Assembly: GCA_036245525.1 (NCBI GenBank)
Contig: BTPG01000007.1
Location: 122,981,375 to 123,045,374, forward strand
DNA: 64,000 bases
Direction: 5' to 3'
Source: Semisulcospira habei
Lineage: Eukaryota; Mollusca; Gastropoda; Semisulcospiridae
A model generated the notes under the pieces. It was not told where the DNA came from, ran no database searches, and was given only the letters and a program-made list of their open reading frames with translations. Shown here piece by piece: positions 12,444-63,523 of this stretch; the stretch's first letter is position 1; each line of letters starts with the position of its first letter. The position numbers and the translations under genes were made by a program.

Positions 12444-12658
12444 TTTAATCCATTTAGCTCCAAATCTTTTAGCAGGAGATGGATGGACCATGATAATCAC
12501 AAGGGTAGTGCCAGATGAACTTGGCGCCTGAAGACGCCAAGCTCATCTGGCACTACCCTTGAATTATCATGGTCCATCCATCTCCTGCAACAGGTACATA
12601 GTCCTTAACTAGCACCTCCAAAATTTGGGAAATGTGGTCTTGGGGTTAAATGGGTTAA
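12444..12658. repeat. Hairpin repeat, family 1, beside the MFS start codon
   Basis: It starts TTAATCCATTTAGCTCC and ends GGTTAAATGGGTTAA. The arms AGTGCCAGATGAACTTGGCG and its mirror are nearly perfect. It ends 80 bp before the ATG. Confidence 0.82.
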
Positions 12659-12737
12659 GTAACTTTCTCTGACAGTATTTTAATTTTTATTAAAATAACA
12701 TATATATATATTCCTTGGTGTTTCCATTCGACTAGCC
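12659..12737 (+). promoter_or_regulatory. Short leader region before the MFS start codon
   Basis: About 80 bp separate a hairpin repeat from the ATG. It contains an A/T-rich stretch with ATATATATATAT and two acceptor-like sites (CTCTGACAG near 12672 and CGACTAG at 12735). Either transcription begins nearby or an upstream 5' UTR exon is joined here; the sequence does not decide. Confidence 0.3.
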
Positions 12738-53141
<40,404 letters not shown>

Positions 53142-53211
53142 GTTGATGGTGAACTGGATTACAATCTTGTCAGAACACCAGCAGTCTTTTGTGTGGGTCT
53201 CCATGAATGGG

Positions 53212-53296
53212 CCATGTGGGTATCTGTAGCAGTTTTAGTCACGATAATGCCTGCAGGAATCATCACGACTAAAACTGCTACCGCCACCCAAAAGGT
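53212..53296. repeat. Hairpin repeat, family 3 (3' UTR region)
   Basis: GTAGCAGTTTTAGTCACGAT and its mirror surround AATGCCTGCAGGAATCAT. It lies 70 bp after the MFS stop codon. Confidence 0.75.
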
Positions 53297-53545
53297 TACA
53301 AAGTGGAATGGAATACATTCTTGTGAGTACACCAACAGTCAGCAAGTGGTAAAGACCCTTATCACTAATATGTGTTCTTGCAGCCCGACCATTCAGATCA
53401 ACGGAAGAAATGATCATAGGGGCAAAGTGACAGGAATCAGACACAGTTGTTCTCATTGTCATTAGTGACATTGATAAACATCCACAAGACGAAAACAGTG
53501 TTCTCCTTTGATATTTTAAGCGAGGGTCACTATAACTGACTTGAA

Positions 53546-53630
53546 CCTTTGGCCGCAGGCTGCTCTTTGTGTCGAGGTGATTCCTGCAGGAATCGCCTCG
53601 ACAAAAAGTGCTGGCCACAGCCAAAGGGTA
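53546..53630. repeat. Hairpin repeat, family 3 (3' UTR region)
   Basis: GTGTCGAGGTGATTCCTGCA is mirrored by GGAATCGCCTCGACAAAAA. The second copy in the likely 3' UTR. Confidence 0.75.
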
Positions 53631-54109
53631 ACAGGAATCACCATGCTTTCAAAGTGCTTGAGACAGACAAAGGGTAAAAAAATATCAGTGCATCAGCATG
53701 ATGCACGTTTCAGAATTGTGCGTCTGCACTGAAAATTGTGCATAATGGACCCGCTGTCGTACATTATGGGGACCTCTGAAAACTAGCTACATATGTGTAC
53801 TGTTCTGCTGTGTGTGATCAGCTGTCGGAGATTCTTGAAATAATTATGTTATTATCTAATGCCATGGGGCTTTGTGTTCATCATTCGCATTATGTGTACA
53901 AAGTCTGCCATCACAATGGGAAAAAGAACAACACTGACCCAGTGTTACACTGATGCAAGTCGCCAGGTTGAGTTTACTGTGGAGCAATTTTTCTGTGCGA
54001 TTGCAAACATGCATGTGCCTTTGAATTGATAAATATTGGTATGTGGTCAGATTATCTCTTTGATGATTGCAATGACAAGGTTCTTAAAACTGTTGGCTTC
54101 TGGATAAAA

Positions 54110-54115
54110 AATAAA
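54110..54115 (+). promoter_or_regulatory. Candidate poly(A) signal AATAAA
   Basis: A canonical hexamer in A/T-rich sequence about 970 bp after the stop codon. It is unproven; other A/T-rich stretches nearby could serve. Confidence 0.35.
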
Positions 54116-54250
54116 TTACATGCAGTAAGCAAAATCTCCTAAAGCCCAGCTTTGCAATTTAGTTGTTTGCAGGCCATCTAAGGGTGATGTTGGGAACTTT
54201 TCACCCTCGTTGTCCATTTTGAAGCCAGAGATCTGTTCATGTTAATGCAT

Positions 54251-54376
54251 TTAACCCAAGGCCGCAGTAACATTTTTGATGTGTCACCTGACGGTGCCAA
54301 GCTAATATGGCACTTCCCTTGAATTATCATGGTCGATCCATCTCCTGCTGTAGTGCGTCGGGGCTAAATGGGTTAA
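54251..54376. repeat. Hairpin repeat, family 1, left arm deleted
   Basis: TTAACCCAAGGCCGCAG on the left. The right arm GCTAATATGGCACTTCCC and the end GGGCTAAATGGGTTAA are kept. Confidence 0.75.
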
Positions 54377-55119
54377 ACCTGGTTTTGGAGATGTAGTGAC
54401 GTTCATAATTCTGAGGCTGGCCTGTGCAATGTGTAAAGTCTGCCCTGTGAGGAAGTCCATGTTGAGAAAAAGCAAGATTTTCATTATAATACAATGCAAA
54501 TTTTGCTTTTTACAAGAATGAACTTACATACGGTCCTTTACCTTCACAAGGCAGAGGTGTGAAAGAAAACTTTATACGTGTGTCAGACTGCAGTGTATTG
54601 CATACTAAGTGTGACAGGTACAGTAATCAGAGTGTAATATTTATTTGTTTCACATCAGCATACAACCAATCGACGTTTTTCATGGTTGTGTGAATACTGC
54701 CCATCAAAAGCCATTGTTTCCCTTAATTTTCTAAGCCACTCTTTGAATTTTGTTATTTATTTGATACTGTGATTCTTTTCAAATATACTGCATACCTTTT
54801 TATTTCTTCAAAATCGTTACCGATGGTATTACTGAGAGGAAGATATACTTAACTGACAATTTCAGTCTCCAAAAATTGTTGTGTGTTGCCACACAACCAG
54901 GGACGTACCTCTAGCAAGCAGTTACCCAATCCCCCCGAGTGTCCTCCTTATCCTCGGAATGACTTCCTGTCCAAATCTCGCGAGAGGCCGTTATTTCCAG
55001 TTCTATACTTGACTGCCATTTTGTTTAGATCCTTCTTTCTCAGTCTCCCGTTATCATCGTCTTTTTTGTCCATTCTTCGGCCTTGTTTGTCTTAACAAGG
55101 CCAGGTAAGGCCTCGGACA

Positions 55120-55778
55120 TTGCCTCCCGCGATGATTGTGGCGAATTGGGCAATTTCCGTGGATTTGCGGTATTTTGCCGTTCGTTTCGACTTCGTCTTC
55201 GATTGTCGGTTTAACGGTCGTCTGCTCGGTTACGTAGCCTCTGGGCTACGCGCGTTTCATTTCCGCTCTGTTCACTGTTGCAGTTTTCTTCTTAAAAAAC
55301 GTGCCCCAACTGTAAAAATTTCCAGTGGCCTAGTAACTTACATCCGTGCTGCCTGCCTTGCTCGGGATGTGCATCGGACCACACTTGTGATTTTTGTGCT
55401 AAGTGGGAAGAAGATCGCTGGTCCGAAATGTGGACATTCTACCGTCGTCAGCACCCTGTACAGTCCGACGAAGCTCATCTTTGTCCTGTCACCACCAGCT
55501 CTGCCGCTATCGGTGTTTCTTCTCTGCAGCTCTTTGCCACTCAGGAGCGGGTGTTGGAAACCTTCCCTCCCGCTGCGGGTGGTTTTACACCAGGTGAGAA
55601 TGTACGCCCCCGCTCATATGAGCGTATTTCGCAGCCAGCCCCGCAGACCCGGCCTTCTAAGACGGGTCTCCAACGGAGGCAACACCATCATTTGGGGGAG
55701 GAGACAGCGACCATCGGCAGTCCCTGGCGCGTGCCCTCTCCAGCCAGACGTGACTTTACTCAATTGCACTTTTCCGTC

Positions 55779-55827
<49 letters not shown>

Positions 55828-57965
55828 ACAATTGTCGTCACATCACGACTTGTTGCCCAGCGCTTCGGCTCAACCACTGTCTCCTCGCGCCCTGGCTAAA
55901 AGCCAGTCACCGCGCAACTCAGCCAGCTCCGCAGACTCGGCCTTCTAAGACGGGTCTCCAACGGAGTCAAGCCCATCGTTTTGGGGAGAGGAGACAGGAC
56001 CATCGGCAGTCCCTGGCGCGTGCCCTCTCCAGCCAGACGTGACTTTACCCACTTGCACTTTTCCGTCGCAACTTCAGCAATTGTCACATCACGACTCGTT
56101 GCTCGGCGCTTCGTCTCAACCACTGTCTCCTCGCGCCCTGGCTAAAAGCCAGTCACCGCGCAACTCAGCCAGCTCCGCAGACTCGGCCTTCTAAGACGGG
56201 TCTCCAACGGAGTCAAGCCCATCGTTTTGGGGAGAGGAGACAGCGACCATCGGCAGTCCCTGGCGCGTGCCCTCTCCAGCCAGGCGTGACTTTACCCAAT
56301 TGCACTTTTCCGTCGCAACTTCAACAATTGTCGTCACATCACGACTCGTTGCTCGGCACTTCGTCTCAACCACTGTCTCCTCGCGCCCTGGCTAAAAGCC
56401 AGTCACCGCGCACTCGTGCCACACTTGGTACGTCCTCTCGGCGTATTTCTCACCCCTTCCGTCGGTTTTATTCTCCTATTGCAGACGTTTCCCTTCGGGA
56501 TCCTACACCATCGTCCGTCCCCTGTCACCGTGATTCCTGGGTTTCTCCTGCCCCCCGTCGCTCGTGACACGCCTCTCGATGACGGGTGGATCCCCTTCGC
56601 TTCGAACGTCCTTCGCAGTGCTGTCGACGCCACCTTCATTGTGCTCCAGAGGGGGGACAGTCCTGGTCCCGTTCCCGTTCTCCTGCTCGTCGCCTGCTTT
56701 TGCCTGAGAGCTGTCAGCATCTGCCCTCTTCCTTACGGCGTCCTTCTTATTCTTCTTCATGTGACTGTCGGAGTTCTCGGCGAACTGGGCACCTGGACTC
56801 CTCATCTGTCCCTCGGCGATCTTCTCCGGCCACCGCGCGATCGTTACTCTTCCAAGGGTCCTGTTTCCCCTGGCGTTTGGCAACGCCGGTTCAAGAGGAT
56901 GTTCTTCGCCTTCATCCGGTGGATTCTGCTTGCGACCTTGGGGTTTTGCCGCACCTTTCTCCGTCTAGAGTCCTTTACCCGCGGACTCTCAACACAGCTG
57001 TTCTCCGTCCTCGGACTGTTTCACTCCGGGTGTCGAGACTCAACGGTCCTTTGACGAGGCCTCCGAACTCATTCTTCGCTCTCTTCCCCCAGACGCCGAT
57101 GATGCGGCGGATTTATGGGCTGATGGGCCGATTTGCCTCCCTACACCTCCTCTGAAGCGAAAGGCGTCGGCTTCGGTGGATGTTTCCCTTCACCCTAAGC
57201 ATTTCAGATCTCTTCCGCCACCATCTGGCTTTCGAGATCTGGCGGAGGCGTTCTCGGCGCAATTGCCTATTGGCACTTTCAAAGAGCCTCTCTTCTTTTC
57301 CTATACTAAGTGACCTGAAGGCGTAGACATTCGCTTCCGCCAACGTTGGTACGCAGGTCACTCTCAGGCTTTTGCGTGCCCTTTGCCTTAGCTTGATGAT
57401 ACGGCGGATTTACAGGTGGGTGAACGCCGCTTTGCCTTTGCCCGGGTCCCTCGCGGTTTTGATAAAACTGCTGTCATGATCCGCAACACGCTGGTCTGCT
57501 CCCGCTTCCGCGATCTCGCTACCCAGGCGATGGTACGCGCTCTTGAAGACCATTGGGATCCTCACTCTACTGCGCCGCTGCGAGAGATACATTCTCTTTC
57601 GGTGGTGGCTAATCGGGCTGCGTAACATGCTTCTGCAAATGCGATAGCTGCCGCCATCAATTGTGATTTACTTAGACGGGATGCAGTTCTTGCTGGTTGT
57701 TCTGGGTTTTCTTCGACAGTCAAGGCTCAGTTCCGCCAGGCGCCCATCGGCGGTACTTTGCTGTTTGGCTCCACTTGGCAAGCCGTGAAGGATACGCATA
57801 CGGACATCTGGCCCATGGCTCACCATCTTTCTTCTCACTGTTCCCGACGACCCACGGCTCCTTTCTACCATTTCGGAGCGTCTTCACCTCTCGCTTCTTC
57901 GCCCTCCTCCTCTTCGCCGCTCCCCGCTTTGGACTCGGGTTCCGAACGATCCCGTCAAGATGACG
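55120..57965 (+). pseudogene. DIRS copy D ORF1 (GAG-like) region
   Basis: In one frame near 55310-55420 it keeps CPNCKNFQWPSNLHPCCLPC followed by SGCASDHTCDFCAKWEE, the conserved Cys cluster. Later parts (FARVPRGFDKTAVMIRNTLV, THSQAFAC-type text) have no domain that I recognise. Several frameshifts. The donor-like AG|GTAAGGCCTCGG at 55103 lacks the upstream ATG. Confidence 0.6.
55633..56415 (+). repeat. ORF1 tandem repeat of DIRS copy D, 246-bp period
   Basis: CAGCCAGC(C/T)CCGCAGAC starts at 55633, 55920 and 56166. The spacing 246 equals 82 codons. The first unit is 41 bp longer because of a 44-base poly-A at 55781-55824. Confidence 0.85.
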
Positions 57966-58111
57966 GCTTTACAGGACGCATTGGCTTCCTTGCTTCTCAA
58001 GTCCGCCACGGAATTCGTCCGGCGACAAGATTCTCTGGCTTTCTACAGTCGTCTCTTCATCGTCCCCACGTCGGACGGAGGTTGGCGTCCGGTGATAGAC
58101 CTTTCCGCTCT

Positions 58112-58148
<37 letters not shown>

Positions 58149-58490
58149 TTTTTTTGCCTACTCCGTCCTTTCGTATAGAATGACCCGCGCCCTGCGGGCC
58201 GCCGTCCAACCGATGGATTTGGCTGTCGGTCTGGATCTTGCCGATACATACCTTCATGTTCCTATACACCCTTCGGCTCACCGATACCTTCGCTTTGCCT
58301 TCCACGGAGTGGTGTATCATTCCGGGCGATGCCCTTCGGCCTCACTCTCAGTCCCTGGGTTTTTACCAGGATTATGGATGCGGTGATTTCCCCTTGGCCG
58401 GCTCTACTCGCGTCCAATTCCACTTCATCTCCTCCTTCTTTGGCGTCTGTCTTCGGGAGATTTGGAGGTTTGCGTTCCGGTGTCGCACTT
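57960..58490 (+). pseudogene. DIRS copy D reverse transcriptase, core deleted
   Basis: FYSRLFIVPTSDGGWRPVID, then a poly-A/poly-T run (58113-58155) interrupting the frame, then LPTPSFRIE and LDLADTYLHVPIHPSAHRYL. After MDAV the sequence jumps to the text before RNase H, so the YLDD box is missing. Confidence 0.8.
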
Positions 58491-58638
58491 AGTTCGGCCG
58501 CATCTCCTTCGGTGGACGGATTCCGCGTGGTTGGCGTCGGGGGTTCCCCTCGCGTCCCCGCTTCCTTCCCTGTCGATCTGCACGGATGCCAGTCTTTCCG
58601 GTTGAGGTACTCACCTGCTCCAGGACTTCAACACGACA

Positions 58639-59298
58639 GTGGATGTTTGGTCACCGGTTTTGGTGGGCAGACACATCAATTGGTTGGAGCTGAAAGCAGT
58701 GCGGCTCGCCCTGATCTCTTGGGAACCACACGTGACCAACCAGGCAGTTTTGGTTCTCTCCGACAACACGACGGTTGTCTCCTATATTCAGAAGCAGGGC
58801 GGGACATGCTCCCCCTCCCTTTGCATTCTTCTGTTCCATATTCTGGTGTGGTGTCGGGTTCGGGGCATTTCGCTACAGGCGCATCACATCCCGGGACGGC
58901 CGAATGTGCTGGCAGATTCCTTATCTCTTCATGGCCAGTGTCTCCATACCGAGTGGGCTCTTCGCCCCGACCTTTTTCGGATGATTTGCCGGCACTGGGA
59001 GACACCCATGACCGACCTGTTTGCGACGAGGTGGAACGCACAACTTCCCCTCTTCGTCTCCCCTGTTCCAGATTCTCTTGCATGGGCGGTGGATGCTCTC
59101 TCTATCCCCTGGGAGGGTCTCTTGGCCTATGCGTACCCTCCGTCGGTCCTGGTACCCAGGATTCTTCTCAAGCTCAGAGGCTGCCATGCAGTCTTGTTTC
59201 TGGTGGCAACGTTCTCGTGGAACAAGAACTGGACCACAGATCTCCTGAGTCTCGCCATGGACCCCCGCTGTGGCTTCCAACGCTTACCACATTGCTGA
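58639..59298 (+). pseudogene. DIRS copy D RNase H and methyltransferase-like segment
   Basis: INWLELKAVRLALISWEPHV (Glu), VLVLSDNTTVVSYIQKQGG (Asp) and PNVLADSLSLHG, then DLFATRWNAQLPLFVSPVPD and WAVDALSIPWEGLLAYAYPP (single copy here, triplicated in B). The frame is open across these domains. Confidence 0.83.
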
Positions 59299-60321
59299 CA
59301 CAACCCCGGCAGGATCTTTTTCAACCTTGCCCGGAGAACCTCCTCTTACACGCTTGGCGATTGTGCGGCGCGCCTTCACCGCTCGAGGTTTCTCGGATGC
59401 AGCGGTGGCGGCTATCGCTTCAGTTCGACGGCCTTCCACCAGGAAAGTCTATGAGGGTAAATGGCGGGTTTTTTTTCTGTCGTGGTGTGGGCCGCGACGC
59501 CTCCCCCCCACAACTCTGACTATGCCCCAACTCGCGGAGTTCTTCTTGTGGCTCTTCGAGGATCAGGGCTTGGCACCCATCACCATTCGAGGTTATCTTT
59601 CTATGGTGGCTGACACTTACCGCCATTTGGGTCGACCCGATCCGGGATCTTGCAGGGACCTCGCTGACCTCATGGCTCATTTTGATCTCCGGCGACCAGT
59701 GACCCGATCACTACTCCCATGTTGGGACCTTGCGTGGGTGTTAACATGGCTCAACTCTGCTCGTTTTTTGAACCGCTGCACTTGGCCCGGTTCTCGGACT
59801 TGACGAGGAGGACCTGCTTCCTGCGGGCCATAGCCACAACTTTTCGCGTGAGTGAGCTCCACGCTCTCTCCGTACTTCCGTCTTGCCTACAGCTCCGGGC
59901 TTACGGCTCAGTTCAACAGACAGCAGGATCCGGTTCGGGTGTTACAAAATCTATCTCCGCCGGTCAAAGCCCTTACGGCGGGGTATTTCCCGCCTTTTCT
60001 TGCCTTTGGTTCCGAACCGGCACGATATATCCGCCCAAACGATCTCCGCTTGGCTGCGTGGAGTTATCCGTTCTGCTTACAATTACCTCTCGCCTACGGG
60101 AGCGACGAGGCTGCGGATTCGGGCACACGAGAGACGGGCTGTCTCCGTGGGTGTCGATTTCGACCGTTACTGCTCCATGCAGGACATTGTGGCGGCTGTG
60201 GGCTGAATCTACTTTCGCCCGTTTTTACTTGCGTGACCTCTCCAGCCAGCGGCACCACCTGGCTCTGGTGGTTGACGTTGCCGTGGCTCAACACTCCCTC
60301 CCGGCGCTGGCGGCGCCGTAG
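59270..60321 (+). pseudogene. DIRS copy D tyrosine recombinase, frameshifted
   Basis: The N-terminal domain is clear (FTARGFSDAAVAAIASVRRP, VYEGKW, LTMPQLAEFFLWLF). TTFRVSELHAL gives the box-I Arg, IRAHERRAVSVGVDF gives His-x-x-Arg, and STFARFYLRDL the Tyr. Deletions near 59915 and 60205 and frameshifts near 59780 disrupt it. Confidence 0.85.
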
Positions 60322-60430
60322 GTAACACTTGACTGAAATTGTCGGGAGTGTGCCCCGGCCAGGGGTCTAGCTAAGCAGTTACCTGGGGGTTTTGACCATA
60401 GAAGCGGCACCCTCCCCCTCTTTTTAATTC

Positions 60431-60527
60431 TTCCTCTCAGTAATACCATCGGTAACGATTTTGAAGAAATAAATGTATTTTTCTTTAAAATAAATTTTTT
60501 CGAAAAATACTTACCGATGGTATTACT
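60431..60527. repeat. Internal complementary region of DIRS copy D
   Basis: CTTCCTCTCAGTAATACCAT through GATTTTGAAGAAATAAA mirrors the left end. TGTATTTTTCTTTAAAATAA through ACCGATGGTATTACTC mirrors the right end. Confidence 0.9.
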
Positions 60528-60802
60528 CAAACTTCCCTCCCACCTTCCCCGCTTGCCGCATGTCAGCTCAGATAGAACTGGAAATAACGGCCTCTCGCGA
60601 GATTTGGACAGGAAGTCATTCCGAGAATAAGGAGGACACTCGGGGGGGATTGGGTAACTGCTTGCTAGAGGTACGTCCCTGGTTGTGTGGCAACACACAA
60701 CAATTTTTGGAGACTGAAATTGTCAGTTAAGTATATCTTCCTCTCAGTAATACCATCGGTAAGTATTTTTCGAAAAAATTTATTTTAAAGAAAAATACAT
60801 TT

Positions 60803-61249
60803 TAACACATGGCATAAAAGTCAGATGAAAAATGTAACTGTTGTTAATCAGTCCATGTTTAAATTTGTATCAGTCAGTCATACAATTTGTTTTTTATCTT
60901 CTGTTTCAAAAAGAAAACAAGATGAAAATAAAAACAATGTTGAGAGACAAAGGCTAAACAATTGTGTTGAATTATTTTGTCTTTTACTTTCAGCAGAGTG
61001 TTTCTTGTTGTTTTCTTTTCTTCTTGCATTTTACTTAATTGGCTGTTACATCTGTCGGGATTTTGTTAGCTTTCTCTGGTTTATCGAAGGCCAGTGTTTT
61101 TGTCCTGTAAATAAAGTCATTTCCTTTTCCTTTGCCATTTTTTTGGAAATGTTAATTTTAACTTCCTTTTCAAAGATTATGAAATCCTTTTATTTAAATT
61201 TTGTTCATGAAAATCTACAAGTAAAGTATATTGTATTTTGTGTTAGCTC
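60803..61249. other. 3' flank, A/T-rich, no gene accepted
   Basis: A 154-codon ORF (60825-61289) runs through this stretch and into a hairpin repeat; its protein is low-complexity and hydrophobic and looks like chance. Confidence 0.45.
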
Positions 61250-61336
61250 TTTGGCTGTTGGTATCAGTTTTATTCATGATGATTCCTGAGGGAATCATCA
61301 CAACAAAAACTTGCTACCAACAGCCAAAGGGTTGCC
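61250..61336. repeat. Hairpin repeat, family 3
   Basis: TTTGGCTGTTGGTATCAG...ATGATGATTCCTGAGG is mirrored by GAATCATCACAACAAAAAC...CCAACAGCCAAAGGGTT. Confidence 0.75.
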
Positions 61337-61511
61337 ATGTGTTTTTGAGTTTTCTTGAGTTTGGTTTATTTGGTCCGTTACATAATGGAGACTGAACATG
61401 GTACCGGTTATCTGTAAACAATTGCTCCCATACAGGTGCTATATATGGCCTCATGACAAGTCCCTGTTTTACCAGTGCCCAGGTGGAATGACAGACCGCT
61501 GGACAAACACA

Positions 61512-61722
61512 TTAACTCATTCAGCCTAACGGCCGTATTTCCCACATTTTGGAGGCATCATCTAATAGCTATGCACCAGTTGCAGGAGATGGATCGACCA
61601 TGATAATTCAAGGATAGTGCCAGATTAGCTTGGCGCCAACAGGCGCCAAGCTAATCTGGCACTGCCCTTGAATTATGGTTGACCCATCTACTGCTGTAGT
61701 GCGTCAGGGCTGAATGGGTTAA
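61512..61722. repeat. Hairpin repeat, family 1, complete
   Basis: TTAACTCATTCAGCCTAACG on the left and GGGCTGAATGGGTTAA on the right. Centre TTGGCGCCAACAGGCGCCAA. Confidence 0.85.
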
Positions 61723-61780
61723 CACATTCCAGATGTGCGGCATCTGCATATCGGGATGCAGCGTGTTTTGAATGAGTTAA
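61719..61780. repeat. Short TTAA-bounded hairpin sharing a TTAA
   Basis: Its left TTAA (61719-61722) is the right TTAA of the preceding family 1 element. It ends AATGAGTTAA. Arms GTGCGGCATCTGCAT and GGGATGCAGC are imperfect. Confidence 0.6.
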
Positions 61781-61834
61781 CAAACATTGAGACCCCTTTT
61801 CCCCTTCCCCATGGCACCAAATTGCCAAAACGGA

Positions 61835-61985
61835 GACCAAAAAGGTGACTGCCAAGCGTGTAAAAGGCAAAGAGGTACCCAACAGAGAAAGACACATGCT
61901 TAGAAAAGACAGTGACAACCCAATTTATTTTATTGTGTTGTAATTGTCTTTTCTAAGCGTGTTTTCTTTCTTCATTGGGTACTTC
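61835..61985. repeat. Hairpin repeat, family 4
   Basis: AAAAAGGTGACTGCCAAGCG terminus, then CATGCTTAGAAAAGACAGTG mirrored by TGTCTTTTCTAAGCGTG around an ATTTATTTTATTGTG centre. Confidence 0.78.
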
Positions 61986-62225
61986 TTTACTATTACTTTC
62001 TTACCAAATTGCCAGCCCATGACAGAGAAAGGGCATGCAGCATTACTCTCCCCCGTCAGCTGGCTACCCCACAGGGAAACGTTATATGCTTGCTTGTTTG
62101 TCCCACAGTCAGTGCCCCCCCCCCCCACCCCCCCACCCCTCCCCCATTCCCCTATTTCTCCCAGTCACTGTGAAACATCACTAGTGTCTTGTTTCAGAGG
62201 GGCTAGAAGAAATGAGTTCTGTACA

Positions 62226-62305
62226 TTAACTCATTTGCAGCCAGCCGCATCCGGATGTGCGGCTTACGCCGCGCATCTGAATGAGGTTGGCCGCGAATGA
62301 GTTAA
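62226..62305. repeat. TTAA-bounded hairpin (GCCGCATC core)
   Basis: TTAACTCATTTGCAGCCAGC on the left and GAATGAGTTAA on the right. Its right TTAA (62302-62305) is also the left end of the next element. Confidence 0.68.
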
Positions 62306-62486
62306 CCCCTCAACCCTTTCACTGCTGAGAAAACTGCAAGAGACTGCGGGGGCTCATGAGGATCTACGCCTCTTGCTGAGACCAATTTGTATGCACGTTT
62401 TTTTGGGACAGTTTTGACTTTTGGCCGCTGAATGAACAAAGATTTCAGAAACAAAAATGTTCGTACAGTGGCAGGGAAGGGCTTAA
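62302..62486. repeat. Family 2 element, one arm shortened
   Basis: TTAACCCCTCAACCC on the left and GGGAAGGGCTTAA on the right. The left arm of the palindrome is deleted (AACTGCAAGAGACTGCGGGG). Confidence 0.65.
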
Positions 62487-62715
62487 TTGAGTCACATGGT
62501 GAAACCCCATTTCTCTACCCAGTCCTGTGGTTAATGTGTACTATTTCTACCTGCATATGCCTAATCTATTTTATGTAAACAAAAATGTTCGTAGAGTGGC
62601 AGGGAAGGGCTTAATTGAGTCGCATGGCGAAAACCCATTTCTCTACCCAGTCCTGTGGTTAATGTGTGCTATTTCTACCAGCATAATTTTTTTTATGCCT
62701 AATCTATTTTATGTA
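62450..62715 (+). repeat. Tandem duplication of about 126 bp
   Basis: AACAAAAATGTTCGTA occurs at about 62451 and 62577, followed by nearly identical text (GTGGCAGGGAAGGGCTTAAT). The duplication begins inside the family 2 element. Confidence 0.75.
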
Positions 62716-62769
62716 ACCTATTTTGCTGGGCCCCAGTGACGGACAATTACTAGGGAGTTTTCTGTACGC

Positions 62770-62880
62770 GATCTTGCAATAAAATGTGGTATAATAATAA
62801 TAATACATAGTATTTATAAAGCGCATTTCTCATAGTAGTTTATAATATAACTCAATGCGCAAAAAGTTTGGTATATTATA
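62770..62880 (-). repeat. AAT-tailed SINE-like end
   Basis: ATAATAATAATAATAC followed by TTTATAAAGCGCATTTCTCA, similar in form to the other GCGC-type SINE tails in the window. Confidence 0.42.
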
Positions 62881-62984
62881 TTACATCAGATGTGCTACCA
62901 TGTTTGTATGGGTATTTGTGTCATGACGGTTTGTAATTTTCGAACTTATGGCGGAAAGTCGTCGGGTCCAAATTCAGAGACCAA

Positions 62985-63515
62985 TGCAAGTTTGGGCTGG
63001 AACAGGTAGTTTTTGTCTACCGTATTTAAAAAAATACGGTAGACTTTGAAACGGGGCTAGTCGGAGCGCATTTTGGAGCCTGCACATGACGTTTCTGGCG
63101 CGTGGGGCAGAAATTCTGGTAAAAAAGTAACAAGATAAAAATGACGTCACGTCTAGCGACGCAAACCTTGTTAGAGAATTTCTTTTTGGCGCCAGTGCCG
63201 CGCTCGCTCGCGCGCGTGTGTGTGTGTGTGTGTGTGTGACAGCGACTGGAGCCAGCGTTTGTTTATGGACATGTTTTAAAATTTAGGATATTGTCCTGAA
63301 AAGAATTATCTCGAGCCCTTTTTTTTTTGATGTTTTGATTTAGATGCTCATTGACGAGAAAATGGCCGTTTCACCAAAAAAACGGTTAATTCGCACTGGA
63401 GTCCGTAATTTTTCTTATTTTTACTAGATATTTTGCATATAGCTTGATACAAGGGAGATATTTAATGAGTTCGTCAACCAGCATTGTACCTCTAGAACTT
63501 TTTGAGTGACAATTA
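62985..63515 (-). repeat. Interspersed repeat X, copy 2
   Basis: The reverse complement of 476-1016: it shares GACGTCACGTCTAGC, GAAAAGAATTATCTCGAGC, GGACTCCAGT-type text and GAGATATTTAATGAGTTCGT. It contains an extra palindrome with TACCGTATTT...AAATACGGTA at 63018-63050. Confidence 0.62.
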
Positions 63516-63523
63516 AACATATT

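Larger units (their letters stand above)
53142..54130 (+). other. Probable 3' UTR and polyadenylation region of the MFS gene
   Basis: No further coding exon follows the TGA. The first convincing AATAAA lies at 54110-54115. Two palindromic repeats (53212-53296 and 53546-53630) would lie within the 3' UTR if the transcript ends there. Confidence 0.45.
54799..60802 (+). mobile_element. DIRS-type retrotransposon copy D (6.0 kb, 3' of the MFS gene)
   Basis: Left end TTATTTCTTCAAAATCGTTA and right end GAAAAATACATTT. Inverted terminal repeats of about 200 bp share TACCGATGGTATTAC with copy B, so it is the same terminal subfamily. The internal complementary region is at 60431-60527. ORF1, RT, RNase H, methyltransferase-like and recombinase regions are present but broken. 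The RT catalytic core is deleted after MPFGLTLSPWVFTRIMDAV. Confidence 0.9.

Noticed and set aside
60825..61289. 154-codon ORF as a membrane protein gene
   Set aside because: A/T-rich low-complexity sequence. It runs into a family 3 hairpin and has no recognisable motif or splice context.
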